Shown here: positions 56,837 to 64,000 of the stretch, piece by piece
How positions within the stretch are numbered: position 1 is the stretch's first letter
Layout of the letters: every line of letters begins with the position of its first letter
Origin: Terriglobia bacterium
GTDB lineage: Bacteria > Acidobacteriota > Terriglobia > JAIQFV01
Assembly (NCBI GenBank): GCA_028716525.1
Contig: JAQUPQ010000008.1
Location: 1 to 64,000, forward strand
Direction of reading: 5' to 3'
Length of the DNA stretch: 64,000 bases
Translations under genes and position numbers: made by a program
Notes under the pieces: model-generated
The model's input: the letters and a program-made list of their open reading frames with translations, nothing else
What the model was told of the DNA's origin: nothing
The model's database searches: none

Positions 56837-56953
56837 AGAATTTTATGGAAGCGGTTTTCGCGAAAGGTTCGTTTAAAGCCTCATCCCGTTGTTTCTACAG
56901 GCAAATTGTAATTCATTTCAATGGGAAGTGAAACGGTTGCCCGGCCGAAGGCA

Positions 56954-58333
56954 TCAACTTCCGCTGACCATCATCTTTGAAATCTTCAGGCTGGGTGAAG
57001 AGATTTCGTCGCGAAATTCCAAGTCGTTGGCCACGGCCACAATCGACCGCAATATCTCAACCAGGTTTCCCGCGATGGTCACTTCCTCAAAGGGAAACGT
57101 CAAACGTCCGTTTTCAATCCACTGTCCGGAGGCGCCGCGGGAATAATCTCCTGTGACCACGTTGACGCCGAACCCGATCAGGTCCGTCACATAGACCCCG
57201 CGTTCAACAGACTCAATCAGTTCCCCCGGAGCTTGTGTGCCGGGCTTCAAATAAAAATTGGTCGGCCCGATCCGGGGGGAGCCGGCAATCTCGCGTGTGG
57301 AATTCCCGGTGGTGCGCAGCCCCAACTTCCTTGCGGCATAACAATTCAAAAGGTAATTCCTCAACACACCCCGTTCGATAACGGGAGTCGTCTGCGACGG
57401 AACGCCTTCTCCATCAAAAGGCACCGTTCCTAATCCGCCCGGTAATCGGCCGTCGTCAACGATGGTGACGCATTCAGAAGCGACCGGGTTCCCTAATTTC
57501 CCAACCAGAAAGGAGGCCTGGCGATAAATGGCGCTTCCCGAAACCGCATCAACCAGATTTTCCAAGAGTGTTTGCGCGGTCATGGGATCGAAAATGACAG
57601 GCACTTCACAGGTGGGGATCTTGCGCGCGCCGAGACGACGCAAGGTACGCTGGGCCGCCTTGGTTCCCACTACCTGAGGCGATTCCAGCTTCCGATAGTC
57701 GATGGATTTGCTGTACCAACCGTCCCGTTGCATTAATGTCCGCCCCTGTGCGTCCTTTTCCTCCGCCACCGGAACGGTTTCCAAAGAACAGTTGGTGTTG
57801 CGATATTCCCCGGTAAAACCGTTGGAATTGGTCAGGATAACGCGCCCCACCGAGCTTCGAAACGACGAGCCGTCGGAGTTGATGATGCGCGGGTCATAAT
57901 CTAATGCAAACTTCTCCGACTCTTTGGCCCAACGGATCTTGGTTTCGGCCTCCAGGCGTGCCACGGAATCACTGAACATATGGAGGCCGTTTTCACGGAC
58001 GAGAGAACCGCTCTCTTCAGGCAAACCCGCGCAGTCATCCGCCGAAGTGACGCGGGCCATGGTCACGGTGTCCTCAACCAAGCGTTTCACGCTGGCCGCA
58101 GAAAGATCTGACGTGTGCGCCGTGGCGGTTTGAAGACCGGCTCCGTCTCGCGCCCGGAAGAGCACGCGCAGCCCCAAACCTTTGGAGCCGGAGTCCTTCA
58201 GCGTTTCGATTTCCTGCCGACGGACGGTGACCAGAAAATCATTGGCTTCGACGAGAAAACAATCGGCCGCTGCGGCGCCTTGTTGAATGGCCGCGGCGAC
58301 TATTTCCTGAGCAAGTTGTTTTAATTCGGACAT
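56954..58333 (-). CDS. pmbA: TldD/PmbA-family protein, PmbA-type subunit
   Basis: 459 residues. In the characterised E. coli pair, TldD and PmbA (TldE) form a heterodimeric metallopeptidase that acts on unfolded peptides and microcin precursors. Only TldD carries the metal site. This protein lacks HExxxH and has the PmbA-type blocks CEVPVIFDPMTAQTLLENLV, GEGVPSQTTPVIERGVLRNY and LIGFGVNVVTGDYSRGASGQ. It lies downstream of tldD, with an inverted-repeat element between the two. Confidence 0.93.
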   Translation of the reverse strand: MSELKQLAQEIVAAAIQQGAAAADCFLVEANDFLVTVRRQEIETLKDSGSKGLGLRVLFRARDGAGLQTATAHTSDLSAASVKRLVEDTVTMARVTSADDCAGLPEESGSLVRENGLHMFSDSVARLEAETKIRWAKESEKFALDYDPRIINSDGSSFRSSVGRVILTNSNGFTGEYRNTNCSLETVPVAEEKDAQGRTLMQRDGWYSKSIDYRKLESPQVVGTKAAQRTLRRLGARKIPTCEVPVIFDPMTAQTLLENLVDAVSGSAIYRQASFLVGKLGNPVASECVTIVDDGRLPGGLGTVPFDGEGVPSQTTPVIERGVLRNYLLNCYAARKLGLRTTGNSTREIAGSPRIGPTNFYLKPGTQAPGELIESVERGVYVTDLIGFGVNVVTGDYSRGASGQWIENGRLTFPFEEVTIAGNLVEILRSIVAVANDLEFRDEISSPSLKISKMMVSGS

Positions 58334-58355
58334 GGTAAGAAGAGGGGTCAGGGAA

Positions 58356-58604
58356 AGCTGTCAGTGATCAGCTCTCAGCCATCAGCTTTCAGAATACAGC
58401 TTTAAGCCCCAAGCCATAAGCTGGAAGCAATCAAGAAAGTCATTTGGAGTATCAATTCTCATTCGGGGCAAATTGACTTTCTGCGTGATTCCGTTAATGA
58501 GAGCTATTTGATTTTGTTTCTCTTTTCGATCGCTTAGGGCTTGTAGCTTAAGGCTTATGGCCGGCTCCTTTTTTCTGAAAGCTGAGAGCTGAAACCTGAC
58601 AGCT
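58356..58604. repeat. Inverted-repeat element of the CAGCTnTCAG family, with adjacent tandem decamers
   Basis: The arms at about 58356-58428 and 58535-58604 share AGCTGTCAG, TCAGCTCTCAG, CTTTCAGAA and CCATAAGC in inverted order. About 100 AT-richer bases lie between, with no ORF of note. Directly after the right arm, 58611-58648 is a tandem array of CCTGACACCTGATA-like units. It fills most of the gap between tldD and pmbA. Confidence 0.65.
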
Positions 58605-58646
58605 GATTACTTTTCCTGACACCTGATACCTGACCCCTGACACCTG

Positions 58647-60077
58647 TTACCCCTGCGTTCCCCCTACGGTAATCTCACTCACCTTAATTGTCGGCAAGCC
58701 CACGCCGACGGGAACCGACTGCCCGTCTTTTCCGCAGATGCCGATGCCTTCGTCCAATTTCAAATCATTTCCCACGGCGACCACTTTTGTCAAAACATCC
58801 GGCCCATTCCCGATCAACGAAGCGCCCCGAACCGGCGCTGTAATCTTTCCGTTCTCGATCAGATATGCTTCAGACGCGCTGAAGACGAACTTGCCATTGG
58901 TAATATCCACTTGCCCGCCCCCGAATTGCACGGCGTACAACCCGTGTTTCACAGACCGAATAATTTCATCGGGGGAAGAAGCTCCCGGCATCATAAAGGT
59001 ATTGGTCATTCGAGGAATGGGCAAATGGGTGTAATCTTCGCGGCGGCCGTTTCCCGTCGGCTCCATTTTCATCAGATCCGCGCTCAAGCGGTCCTGCATA
59101 TAGCCGCGCAAAATTCCGTTTTCGATCAGGATCGTTTGCTGTGTCGGGGTGCCTTCGTCGTCGACGTTCAGGGAGCCGCGGCGGGAAGGAATAGTGCCGT
59201 CATCGACCACGGTGCAAATATCGGAGGCCACGCGTTGCCCCAAGCGGCCGCTGAAAGCGGAAATCTTCTTGCGATTGAAGTCGGCTTCCAGGCCGTGACC
59301 AATGGCCTCATGAAGAAGGATGCCGGGCCAGCCCGGCGCCAGCACCACCTCCATCGTTCCTGCAGGGCAATCGATGGCGCCCAGTTGAACAATGGCCTGA
59401 CGTGCGGCTTCTCGGGCAAAGTAGGAGGGCGGATGCACCTGTTCGAAAAATTCCATGCCGACGCGTCCGCCGCCGCCATAGATGCCGTCGGCGCGGCGGC
59501 CGTTCTCCTGGGCGATGCAGAACACCGTCAAGCGGGAAAGCGGCTGATCGTCGGAAGCCACATGACCGCGCGAGTTGGCAATCAAAACCAATTTTTGTTC
59601 ATCGGCGTAGGCAACCACGACGTGCTGGATGCGGGAATCCCAAGCGCGGGCGCTGTGGTCGGCTTCTCGAACCAGCGCGATTTTGCGATCGATGTCGACC
59701 TCCACCGTGGGATGCACCACCGGATAGAGATTATGTCCGGCGACCGACCCTGAAATTCCCACCGAGGCGTTCTTGCCGGCTTGAGTGGCAATGTAGGCGG
59801 CGGAATGCGCGGCTTTTTCGATCTTCGATCGCGACAGGTCGTCGGAATAGGCGTATCCCGTTTTTTCTCCGGAGACCACGCGCACACCCACCCCCACGGA
59901 AATGCCGCGAGTCGCTGTCTTCACGATGGATTCTTCGAGGTGGACGGAGGAGGTCGTGCGGTATTCAAAGTAAAGATCCGCATAATCGCCCCCCCGCGCG
60001 AGTGCCACGCCCAGGAAATGAGCCAGATCCTGCTCGGTGATTCCAAATTGAGTGTTAAAAAATTGTTTGGCGTCCAT
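58647..60077 (-). CDS. tldD: TldD-type metallopeptidase subunit
   Basis: 476 residues from ATG 60077; the track start is the preceding TTG. The metal motif HEAIGH (HExxxH, near residues 256-261) lies in WPGILLHEAIGHGLEADFNR. Other family stretches are EESIVKTATRGISVGVGVRV and CTVVDDGTIPSRRGSLNVDD with the C-terminal IENGKITAPVRGASLIGNGP. It forms the catalytic half of the TldD/PmbA pair; pmbA follows 313 bp downstream beyond a repeat element. Confidence 0.95.
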   Translation of the reverse strand: MDAKQFFNTQFGITEQDLAHFLGVALARGGDYADLYFEYRTTSSVHLEESIVKTATRGISVGVGVRVVSGEKTGYAYSDDLSRSKIEKAAHSAAYIATQAGKNASVGISGSVAGHNLYPVVHPTVEVDIDRKIALVREADHSARAWDSRIQHVVVAYADEQKLVLIANSRGHVASDDQPLSRLTVFCIAQENGRRADGIYGGGGRVGMEFFEQVHPPSYFAREAARQAIVQLGAIDCPAGTMEVVLAPGWPGILLHEAIGHGLEADFNRKKISAFSGRLGQRVASDICTVVDDGTIPSRRGSLNVDDEGTPTQQTILIENGILRGYMQDRLSADLMKMEPTGNGRREDYTHLPIPRMTNTFMMPGASSPDEIIRSVKHGLYAVQFGGGQVDITNGKFVFSASEAYLIENGKITAPVRGASLIGNGPDVLTKVVAVGNDLKLDEGIGICGKDGQSVPVGVGLPTIKVSEITVGGTQG

Positions 60078-60295
60078 CAAATAAAGAAGGGTGGTGGTGC
60101 GTCAGGGGTGTTTAGGTGAAACACGTCGCCGTCTTCCCCAACGTTTCCATCCCATGGTGTTCCCACCTTGAAGATCCACATCCCGACCAAGGTTGGATGC
60201 GTCTCTCACCCGAAACGCTGCTGTGGCGCCCGTTGCACGCGCAACGGCGCGATGAAAAAAGTATCGTACCGTAAAAGGGCTGTCAGCCCGTGGGT

Positions 60296-60529
60296 TTAAG
60301 CGGCCTGAGCGGCCGTCGCTTGAACTGCTTTCAGAAATTCCTTGGTGACATCCCGGTATTCAAACTTGAAATCCGTCCGCCAGGTTGTTTTGAAACGCGT
60401 TTCGTATTCGTTCTGCAATCGCTCAATATCGACAAAAATGTTTTCAGACCGATTCATGCAAAAATAATGATCGGTGGCGTTGGTTTTTCGATCCGTCACT
60501 GTCACCAGATAAATTTCATTCACAATCAT
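60296..60529 (-). CDS. Small hypothetical protein
   Basis: 77 residues from ATG 60529, preceded by GGGGAGA. The track ORF begins seven codons earlier. The sequence MIVNEIYLVTVTDRKTNATD ... FKFEYRDVTKEFLKAVQATA reads as a compact alpha/beta protein with no signal or membrane segment and no motif I recognise. It is isolated between tldD and the DsbA-like gene. Codon composition appears ordinary, so I accept it as a probable gene of unknown function. Confidence 0.55.
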   Translation of the reverse strand: MIVNEIYLVTVTDRKTNATDHYFCMNRSENIFVDIERLQNEYETRFKTTWRTDFKFEYRDVTKEFLKAVQATAAQAA

Positions 60530-60826
60530 GGCGGTCTCCCCAAAAAACATCAGTGGTGCATATTCACAGGCCGCACCCGGCCGGCTTCCCGCTGGAGGCT
60601 ATATGAACCCACAGAAAGCACTTCAGAATAACATAAATGCCTAGCCTTGAAAACATCCCCCGGACGGTCGTTGAGACACATTCCTAGGAGTAATCCCATG
60701 GAATCCGCCTTCGATAGACCTTGAAAAGCGTTAAGCGAGCCGTTATTCTGAGCCGCGCAATCCTGACGAACCGGTTCCTCTGATGAACCTCCAGGCTTGC
60801 GAGAATTATCGAGGAGACGACATTCT

Positions 60827-61711
60827 ATGAAATTTCCACGACTGAGAAATCATCTTCTGATCGGCGTGCTGGCGGGACTGGTGCTGTTTACCACAACCTT
60901 GGCCGCCATGGATCCGGCACAAGAAGCCGCCATCAAGAGGAAGGTCGAACGCTATCTGACACGCTATTTCAATCTGGCGCCTCAGGAATCAGTGATGGTC
61001 GATCAGGTCTGGTCGGTCGAAAATCCGCCCATGTGGGGATTGGCTGTGACGCGCGTTCAAGCCGGAAAGACCACCTCCGATGTGTACATGCTTTCGAAAG
61101 ACATGAAGCAGTTGTCACTCGGTCGGGTGCTCGATTTTTCGAGAGACCTGGACGCCGAAAACCTGGCCAAGATCAACCTGAAAGATACCCCGGCGCGCGG
61201 ACCTGAAAATGCCGCCGTCACGTTGATTGAATTCTGCGACTTGCAATGCCCTGATTGCAAAGGGATGGTGGATAATCTGAATGCTGTTCTTCCCGGTTAC
61301 GAGGGCAAAGTCAGGGTGCTGTTCAAGAATTATCCCTTGATCAGCAAACATCCCTGGTCGGAACCGGCGGCCCTCGTGGCTCGATGCGCCTATCAACAAA
61401 ATCCCGCAGCCTTTTGGAACTACTATGACTTTTATTACAGCCAGCAGCAAAGCATCACTTCGGCCAACCTGCGCGAGAGGTCGCTGGAAGTGGGAAAACA
61501 GACGGGACTCGATGTGGATCAGTTGACCCGCTGTTTCGATTCCAAAGCCAGCTTGCCGGCCGTGCAATCGGATGTGTTTGAGGCGCTGAAGTTAGGCGTC
61601 AAAGGAACGCCCACGCTGCTGATCAACGGGCGGTTTGTATTTAACGAGGACATGACGCAGAAGGATTATCGAAAACTGATCGACGAAGCGTTGGCCTCAA
61701 GCAAGCAGTGA
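60827..61711 (+). CDS. DsbA-like thioredoxin-fold protein
   Basis: 294 residues from ATG 60827 (GAGGAGA upstream). A signal peptide or anchor spans about residues 6-27 (RNHLLIGVLAGLVLFTTTLA). An N-terminal ~100-residue domain is followed by a DsbA/Thioredoxin_4 domain with the redox motif CPDC (near 141-144) in TLIEFCDLQCPDCKGMVDNL. The cis-Pro loop is VKGTPTLLINGRFVF. It is probably a periplasmic disulfide oxidoreductase. An extra Cys four residues before the motif is notable. No partner such as DsbB/VKOR is nearby. Confidence 0.9.
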   Translation: MKFPRLRNHLLIGVLAGLVLFTTTLAAMDPAQEAAIKRKVERYLTRYFNLAPQESVMVDQVWSVENPPMWGLAVTRVQAGKTTSDVYMLSKDMKQLSLGRVLDFSRDLDAENLAKINLKDTPARGPENAAVTLIEFCDLQCPDCKGMVDNLNAVLPGYEGKVRVLFKNYPLISKHPWSEPAALVARCAYQQNPAAFWNYYDFYYSQQQSITSANLRERSLEVGKQTGLDVDQLTRCFDSKASLPAVQSDVFEALKLGVKGTPTLLINGRFVFNEDMTQKDYRKLIDEALASSKQ

Positions 61712-61850
61712 GGTCTCCTACTCTTTGGGCGGGATCCTGCTTCGAACAATCTTCCTTAAGTTCGAGATTATCAACGAGGAATCCGATCCCTTCACAATAC
61801 CGGTGAATCTCGAGAGTGAAAAACCGTCTTCTCTTGAACTAACTTATTCC

Positions 61851-62066
61851 CTGCTTCGAAAATGGGGGCTCTCTGTCGCCCCTGACGGGGCTGGGCGACC
61901 TTATCGATCCGCAAGATTGTCAGCCCAGTCCCCCGCGGGGGACTGGGCTATTGAAGATGTCCCTTGCAGGGACCAGAAAACGGTCACTTCAAGTGCTGGA
62001 GTTCATTTTCATGCCCTTGGGTGCCCCGATCTATCGGGGCATGAAGAACTGCCTCGAAAATAGCTT
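61851..62066 (+). repeat. Dispersed ~210-bp repeat, copy B
   Basis: Matches the minus strand of 31670-31880 along its length with few differences. A near-copy of the motif CTGCCTCGAAAATAG is found at both ends, suggesting that the unit can occur in tandem. A third, shorter copy of its right end is at 62442-62500 (TCGGGGCATGAAGAACTGC shared). Inner palindromes are GTCGCCC/GGGCGAC and CCCCCGCGGGGG. No gene is supported within. Confidence 0.75.
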
Positions 62067-62067
62067 T

Positions 62068-62544
62068 GGTAGCGCCGGCAGTTCTTTATGCCGGCGATTC
62101 TCTGTCGCTCGAGTAGCGCTCGCCCCGATGCATCGGGCAGGGCTGTTCTTCAAGTTTCTGTCGCCCGCCAAGGCGGGCTGGGCGATGAGAACCCACACCC
62201 TACCCCACCCTTGCTCTCCGCCTACGGCGGACGAGCGGCGCGTGGGGCTACCTGAGCAAAGGTCGTTTGGGTAGCTCAGCCGAGTCCCGATTCGTCGGGA
62301 CGAAGGCTGCGGTGTTTGCAAACCGAAATTCAAAATTCGTCCTGCACCGCATGATCTCCGCATCGCGATGGGAAATGCCCCGCCCTGCGGGCGGGCTACC
62401 CTCAAACCGGCCATCCGGGCCTAACCGAATCGGGCCTCATTATTTTCATGATCCCGGGTACCCCGATCCATCGGGGCATGAAGAACTGCTCCGAAAATAG
62501 TCCCGGAGGGACGGCGTTCAGTAGCCCGGGGCGTGAGCCCCGGG
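62068..62544. repeat. Cluster of GTAG-headed REP-like hairpins
   Basis: At least five units in both orientations. They are 62068-62096 (plus, GCCGGCA stem), 62203-62252 (minus, CCCCAC stem), 62271-62308 (plus, GTCCCGA stem), 62377-62400 (minus, CCCGCCC stem) and 62521-62544 (plus, CCCGGGGC stem). Each has GTAGC at the foot of the hairpin. The remainder of the convergent gap to 62881 contains more small palindromes and a half-copy of the CACCGCAGAGAC motif near 62840, but no gene. Confidence 0.72.
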
Positions 62545-62881
62545 AAAGGGCGCGTTTTAACAACGGAGCCCCAAAGGGGCGAAAGAGAAATTGGGCACAA
62601 ACATTTTACCGCTCAATCCTCTGCGGAGTCGGTATGGAGTGGTACCCGTGCCTATTTTTCGGGATGCTCCCCGGCCTAGGCGGACGGAACATCGGGTGGG
62701 GCTATCCGCCAGAAAGCCGGCGGACCGGCCTTCACAAGCCTAAGTCGCACACTTTGTGCAATTTTCATGTCCTTAGGCGCGACCACAGCGCATGATGGAT
62801 CGGCCCGAAAATTGCCGAACGATTTTCTGCACGATCTCAGCGTCTCTGCGGTGAACGGCCATCCCGGCAAACGCTACACTT

Positions 62882-64000
62882 TCACGCGCCCGCCCCAAAC
62901 TCAATTCCGCGTTTTTCTTTGCCCAACGCGATGACCACGACGCACACCAGGAAAACCACCAGGGCGGTGGTGGCCATGGCGTTGGCATAGTTCATGCGCT
63001 TGGCAAAGACCGCCTCAAGGTAGGCCACGCTGCCCGCAATCAATACGCCGCACTGGTAAGCAAAACCGGGAAGAAAACCCCGAACATTATCGGGCGACAG
63101 CTCCGTGATGTGAGCCGGAATGACCCCCCAGGCGCCTTGCACCATAAACTGAATGCTGAACGCGCCCAGCATCAGGAGCGCCGTCGTGGGCGAATAAACC
63201 CACAGGGGAATCAGCAATACCGCCAACAGGAGCGAAATGATCATTCCACGGCGCCGCCCGAAGCGATCCGAGAACAATCCCACCGTGATGCCTCCGATGA
63301 GCGCGCCTATGTTGGCAATGATGGAAATGATGGCCGTCATTTGCGGAGTAAATCCGCGCTGCACCTTCAGAAATGTCGGATACATGTCCTGCGTCCCGTG
63401 CGACACAAAATTCATCATGGCCATCAAGGCCACCAGATAGAAAAACAGCCGGCGATGTCCTTCGGCCACACGCCACGTCACGTCCGCCATAAAAAGAATG
63501 ACCAGGGCTACGACAAAGATGGCGCCCGTTCGGAGAAGGGTGAAATTAAATCCACCTGCGAGGCCTCCCAAAGCACTCATCAACGGCCGATAGAAGATCT
63601 GCACCATGACTGCCAGCGCCGCGCCGAGCAGGTAGTACTTGAGATGCTTTCGAACTCCAATTCCTAAGGCGCTCCAATCCTTGCGGCGAGAACGTTCCCA
63701 TACCTCCGACTCCTTGACCCGACGCCGGATAAACCAAGCCAGCAGGGCCGGCAACCCGCCGATGAAAAACATGGGGCGCCATCCCAAATGGGGGAATACG
63801 AAAAAGTAGGCGCACGAGGCCATGAGATACCCTACGGCGTAACCTTCTTGAAGAACTCCGGAAAGAATTCCCCGCCATCGCGGTGGCACAGCTTCCATCG
63901 CCAGCGACGCGCCCACCCCCCACTCCCCGCCCATCCCGATTCCGAAAAGCGCCCGCAGGATGATGAAGGTGGTGTAATTCGGCGCCAGTCCGGAAGCCAC
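62882..64000 (-). CDS. Major facilitator superfamily transporter (partial, 5' end beyond window)
   Basis: 372 residues visible, C-terminal part only. The apparent start is a GTG at the window edge and lies inside the protein. The first segment (IILRALFGIGMGGEWGVGAS) corresponds to the fourth helix of the MFS fold, so about 80-100 N-terminal residues are missing. The loop after it (MEAVPPRWRGILSGVLQEGY) and the central GLFSDRFGRRRGMIISLLLA, a repeat of the MFS motif A, are clear. It resembles sialate, lactate or sugar-acid permeases of the ShiA/JenA kind, but the substrate is not predictable. Confidence 0.88.
   Translation of the reverse strand: MASGLAPNYTTFIILRALFGIGMGGEWGVGASLAMEAVPPRWRGILSGVLQEGYAVGYLMASCAYFFVFPHLGWRPMFFIGGLPALLAWFIRRRVKESEVWERSRRKDWSALGIGVRKHLKYYLLGAALAVMVQIFYRPLMSALGGLAGGFNFTLLRTGAIFVVALVILFMADVTWRVAEGHRRLFFYLVALMAMMNFVSHGTQDMYPTFLKVQRGFTPQMTAIISIIANIGALIGGITVGLFSDRFGRRRGMIISLLLAVLLIPLWVYSPTTALLMLGAFSIQFMVQGAWGVIPAHITELSPDNVRGFLPGFAYQCGVLIAGSVAYLEAVFAKRMNYANAMATTALVVFLVCVVVIALGKEKRGIEFGAGA

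Noticed and set aside
61951-62274. 107-codon ORF in repeat copy B (and its match in copy A, 31612-31884)
   Set aside because: Peptide similarity follows from the DNA repeat; reading frames diverge outside it, so coding is not supported.
62267-62795. Short plus-strand ORFs in the 62-kb repeat island
   Set aside because: Made of REP hairpins; no start signal or domain.

Overview
The window looks like part of a chromosome from a member of the Acidobacteriota. The evidence is a secreted protein resembling the acidobacterial VWFA-related family, two very large Oar-like outer-membrane proteins with an N-terminal carboxypeptidase-regulatory domain, and many GxxExxY-type and REP-type repeats. This is an inference from gene content, since no rRNA is present. 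No phage, CRISPR array or intact insertion sequence was seen.

Layout. Positions 1-12.8 kb (minus strand) hold a respiratory complex I operon, nuoA-C-D-EF-G-H-J-K-L-M-N, read from a good sigma70-type promoter and running off the left edge. nuoE and nuoF are one fused gene, and nuoB and nuoI are absent from their usual places. From 12.9 to 21 kb (plus strand) lie an unknown conserved protein, an orphan thiS, a VWA-like secreted protein, a DUF465-like small protein, psd-pssA (phosphatidylethanolamine synthesis), a membrane protein, a PLP aminotransferase and guaA. From 21.7 to 34.9 kb there is a secreted S9 peptidase between two Oar-like receptors, then an M16 peptidase pair with one active and one inactive subunit, which together suggest peptide handling at the envelope. 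From 35.2 to 39.8 kb is an ABC export system with two FtsX-like permeases, an adaptor and an ATPase. From 39.8 to 42.4 kb are a GxxExxY nuclease-like gene inside an inverted-repeat cassette, radC and alr. From 42.5 to 51.2 kb is a housekeeping run: TPR protein, ispE, tRNA-Gln, prs, rplY, pth, rpsF, rpsR, rplI, dnaB.

From 51.3 to 56.2 kb is what I consider the most interesting locus, a probable nitrosative or low-oxygen response module. A 605-residue NnrS-like membrane protein carries redox-disulfide (DUF542/DUF1858-like) domains at both ends. It is followed by a cupin and a stand-alone ScdA-N/DUF542 protein, and a Crp/Fnr regulator and a YwiC-like membrane protein lie next door. TGAC-N4-GTCA dyads sit 31-32 bp from -10-like hexamers in front of both the nnrS-like and the ywiC-like gene, which is class II FNR geometry. 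A RelE-like toxin fragment between two near-identical 73-bp hairpin repeats lies inside this locus. The remainder (56-64 kb) holds a small anchored protein, the pmbA/tldD pair, a DsbA-like thioredoxin protein, a repeat-rich 1.2-kb intergenic stretch and a truncated MFS transporter.

The intergenic DNA is unusually rich in mobile-looking non-coding elements. There is a 318-bp MITE-like element with 16/17 terminal inverted repeats and a perfect 8-bp target duplication. There are several families of inverted-repeat elements, one with a GxxExxY gene and an empty relative. A ~210-bp repeat occurs 30 kb apart in opposite orientation, and GTAG-headed REP hairpins occur singly and in a cluster. All functional calls come from reading the sequence and family knowledge; no database search was run.
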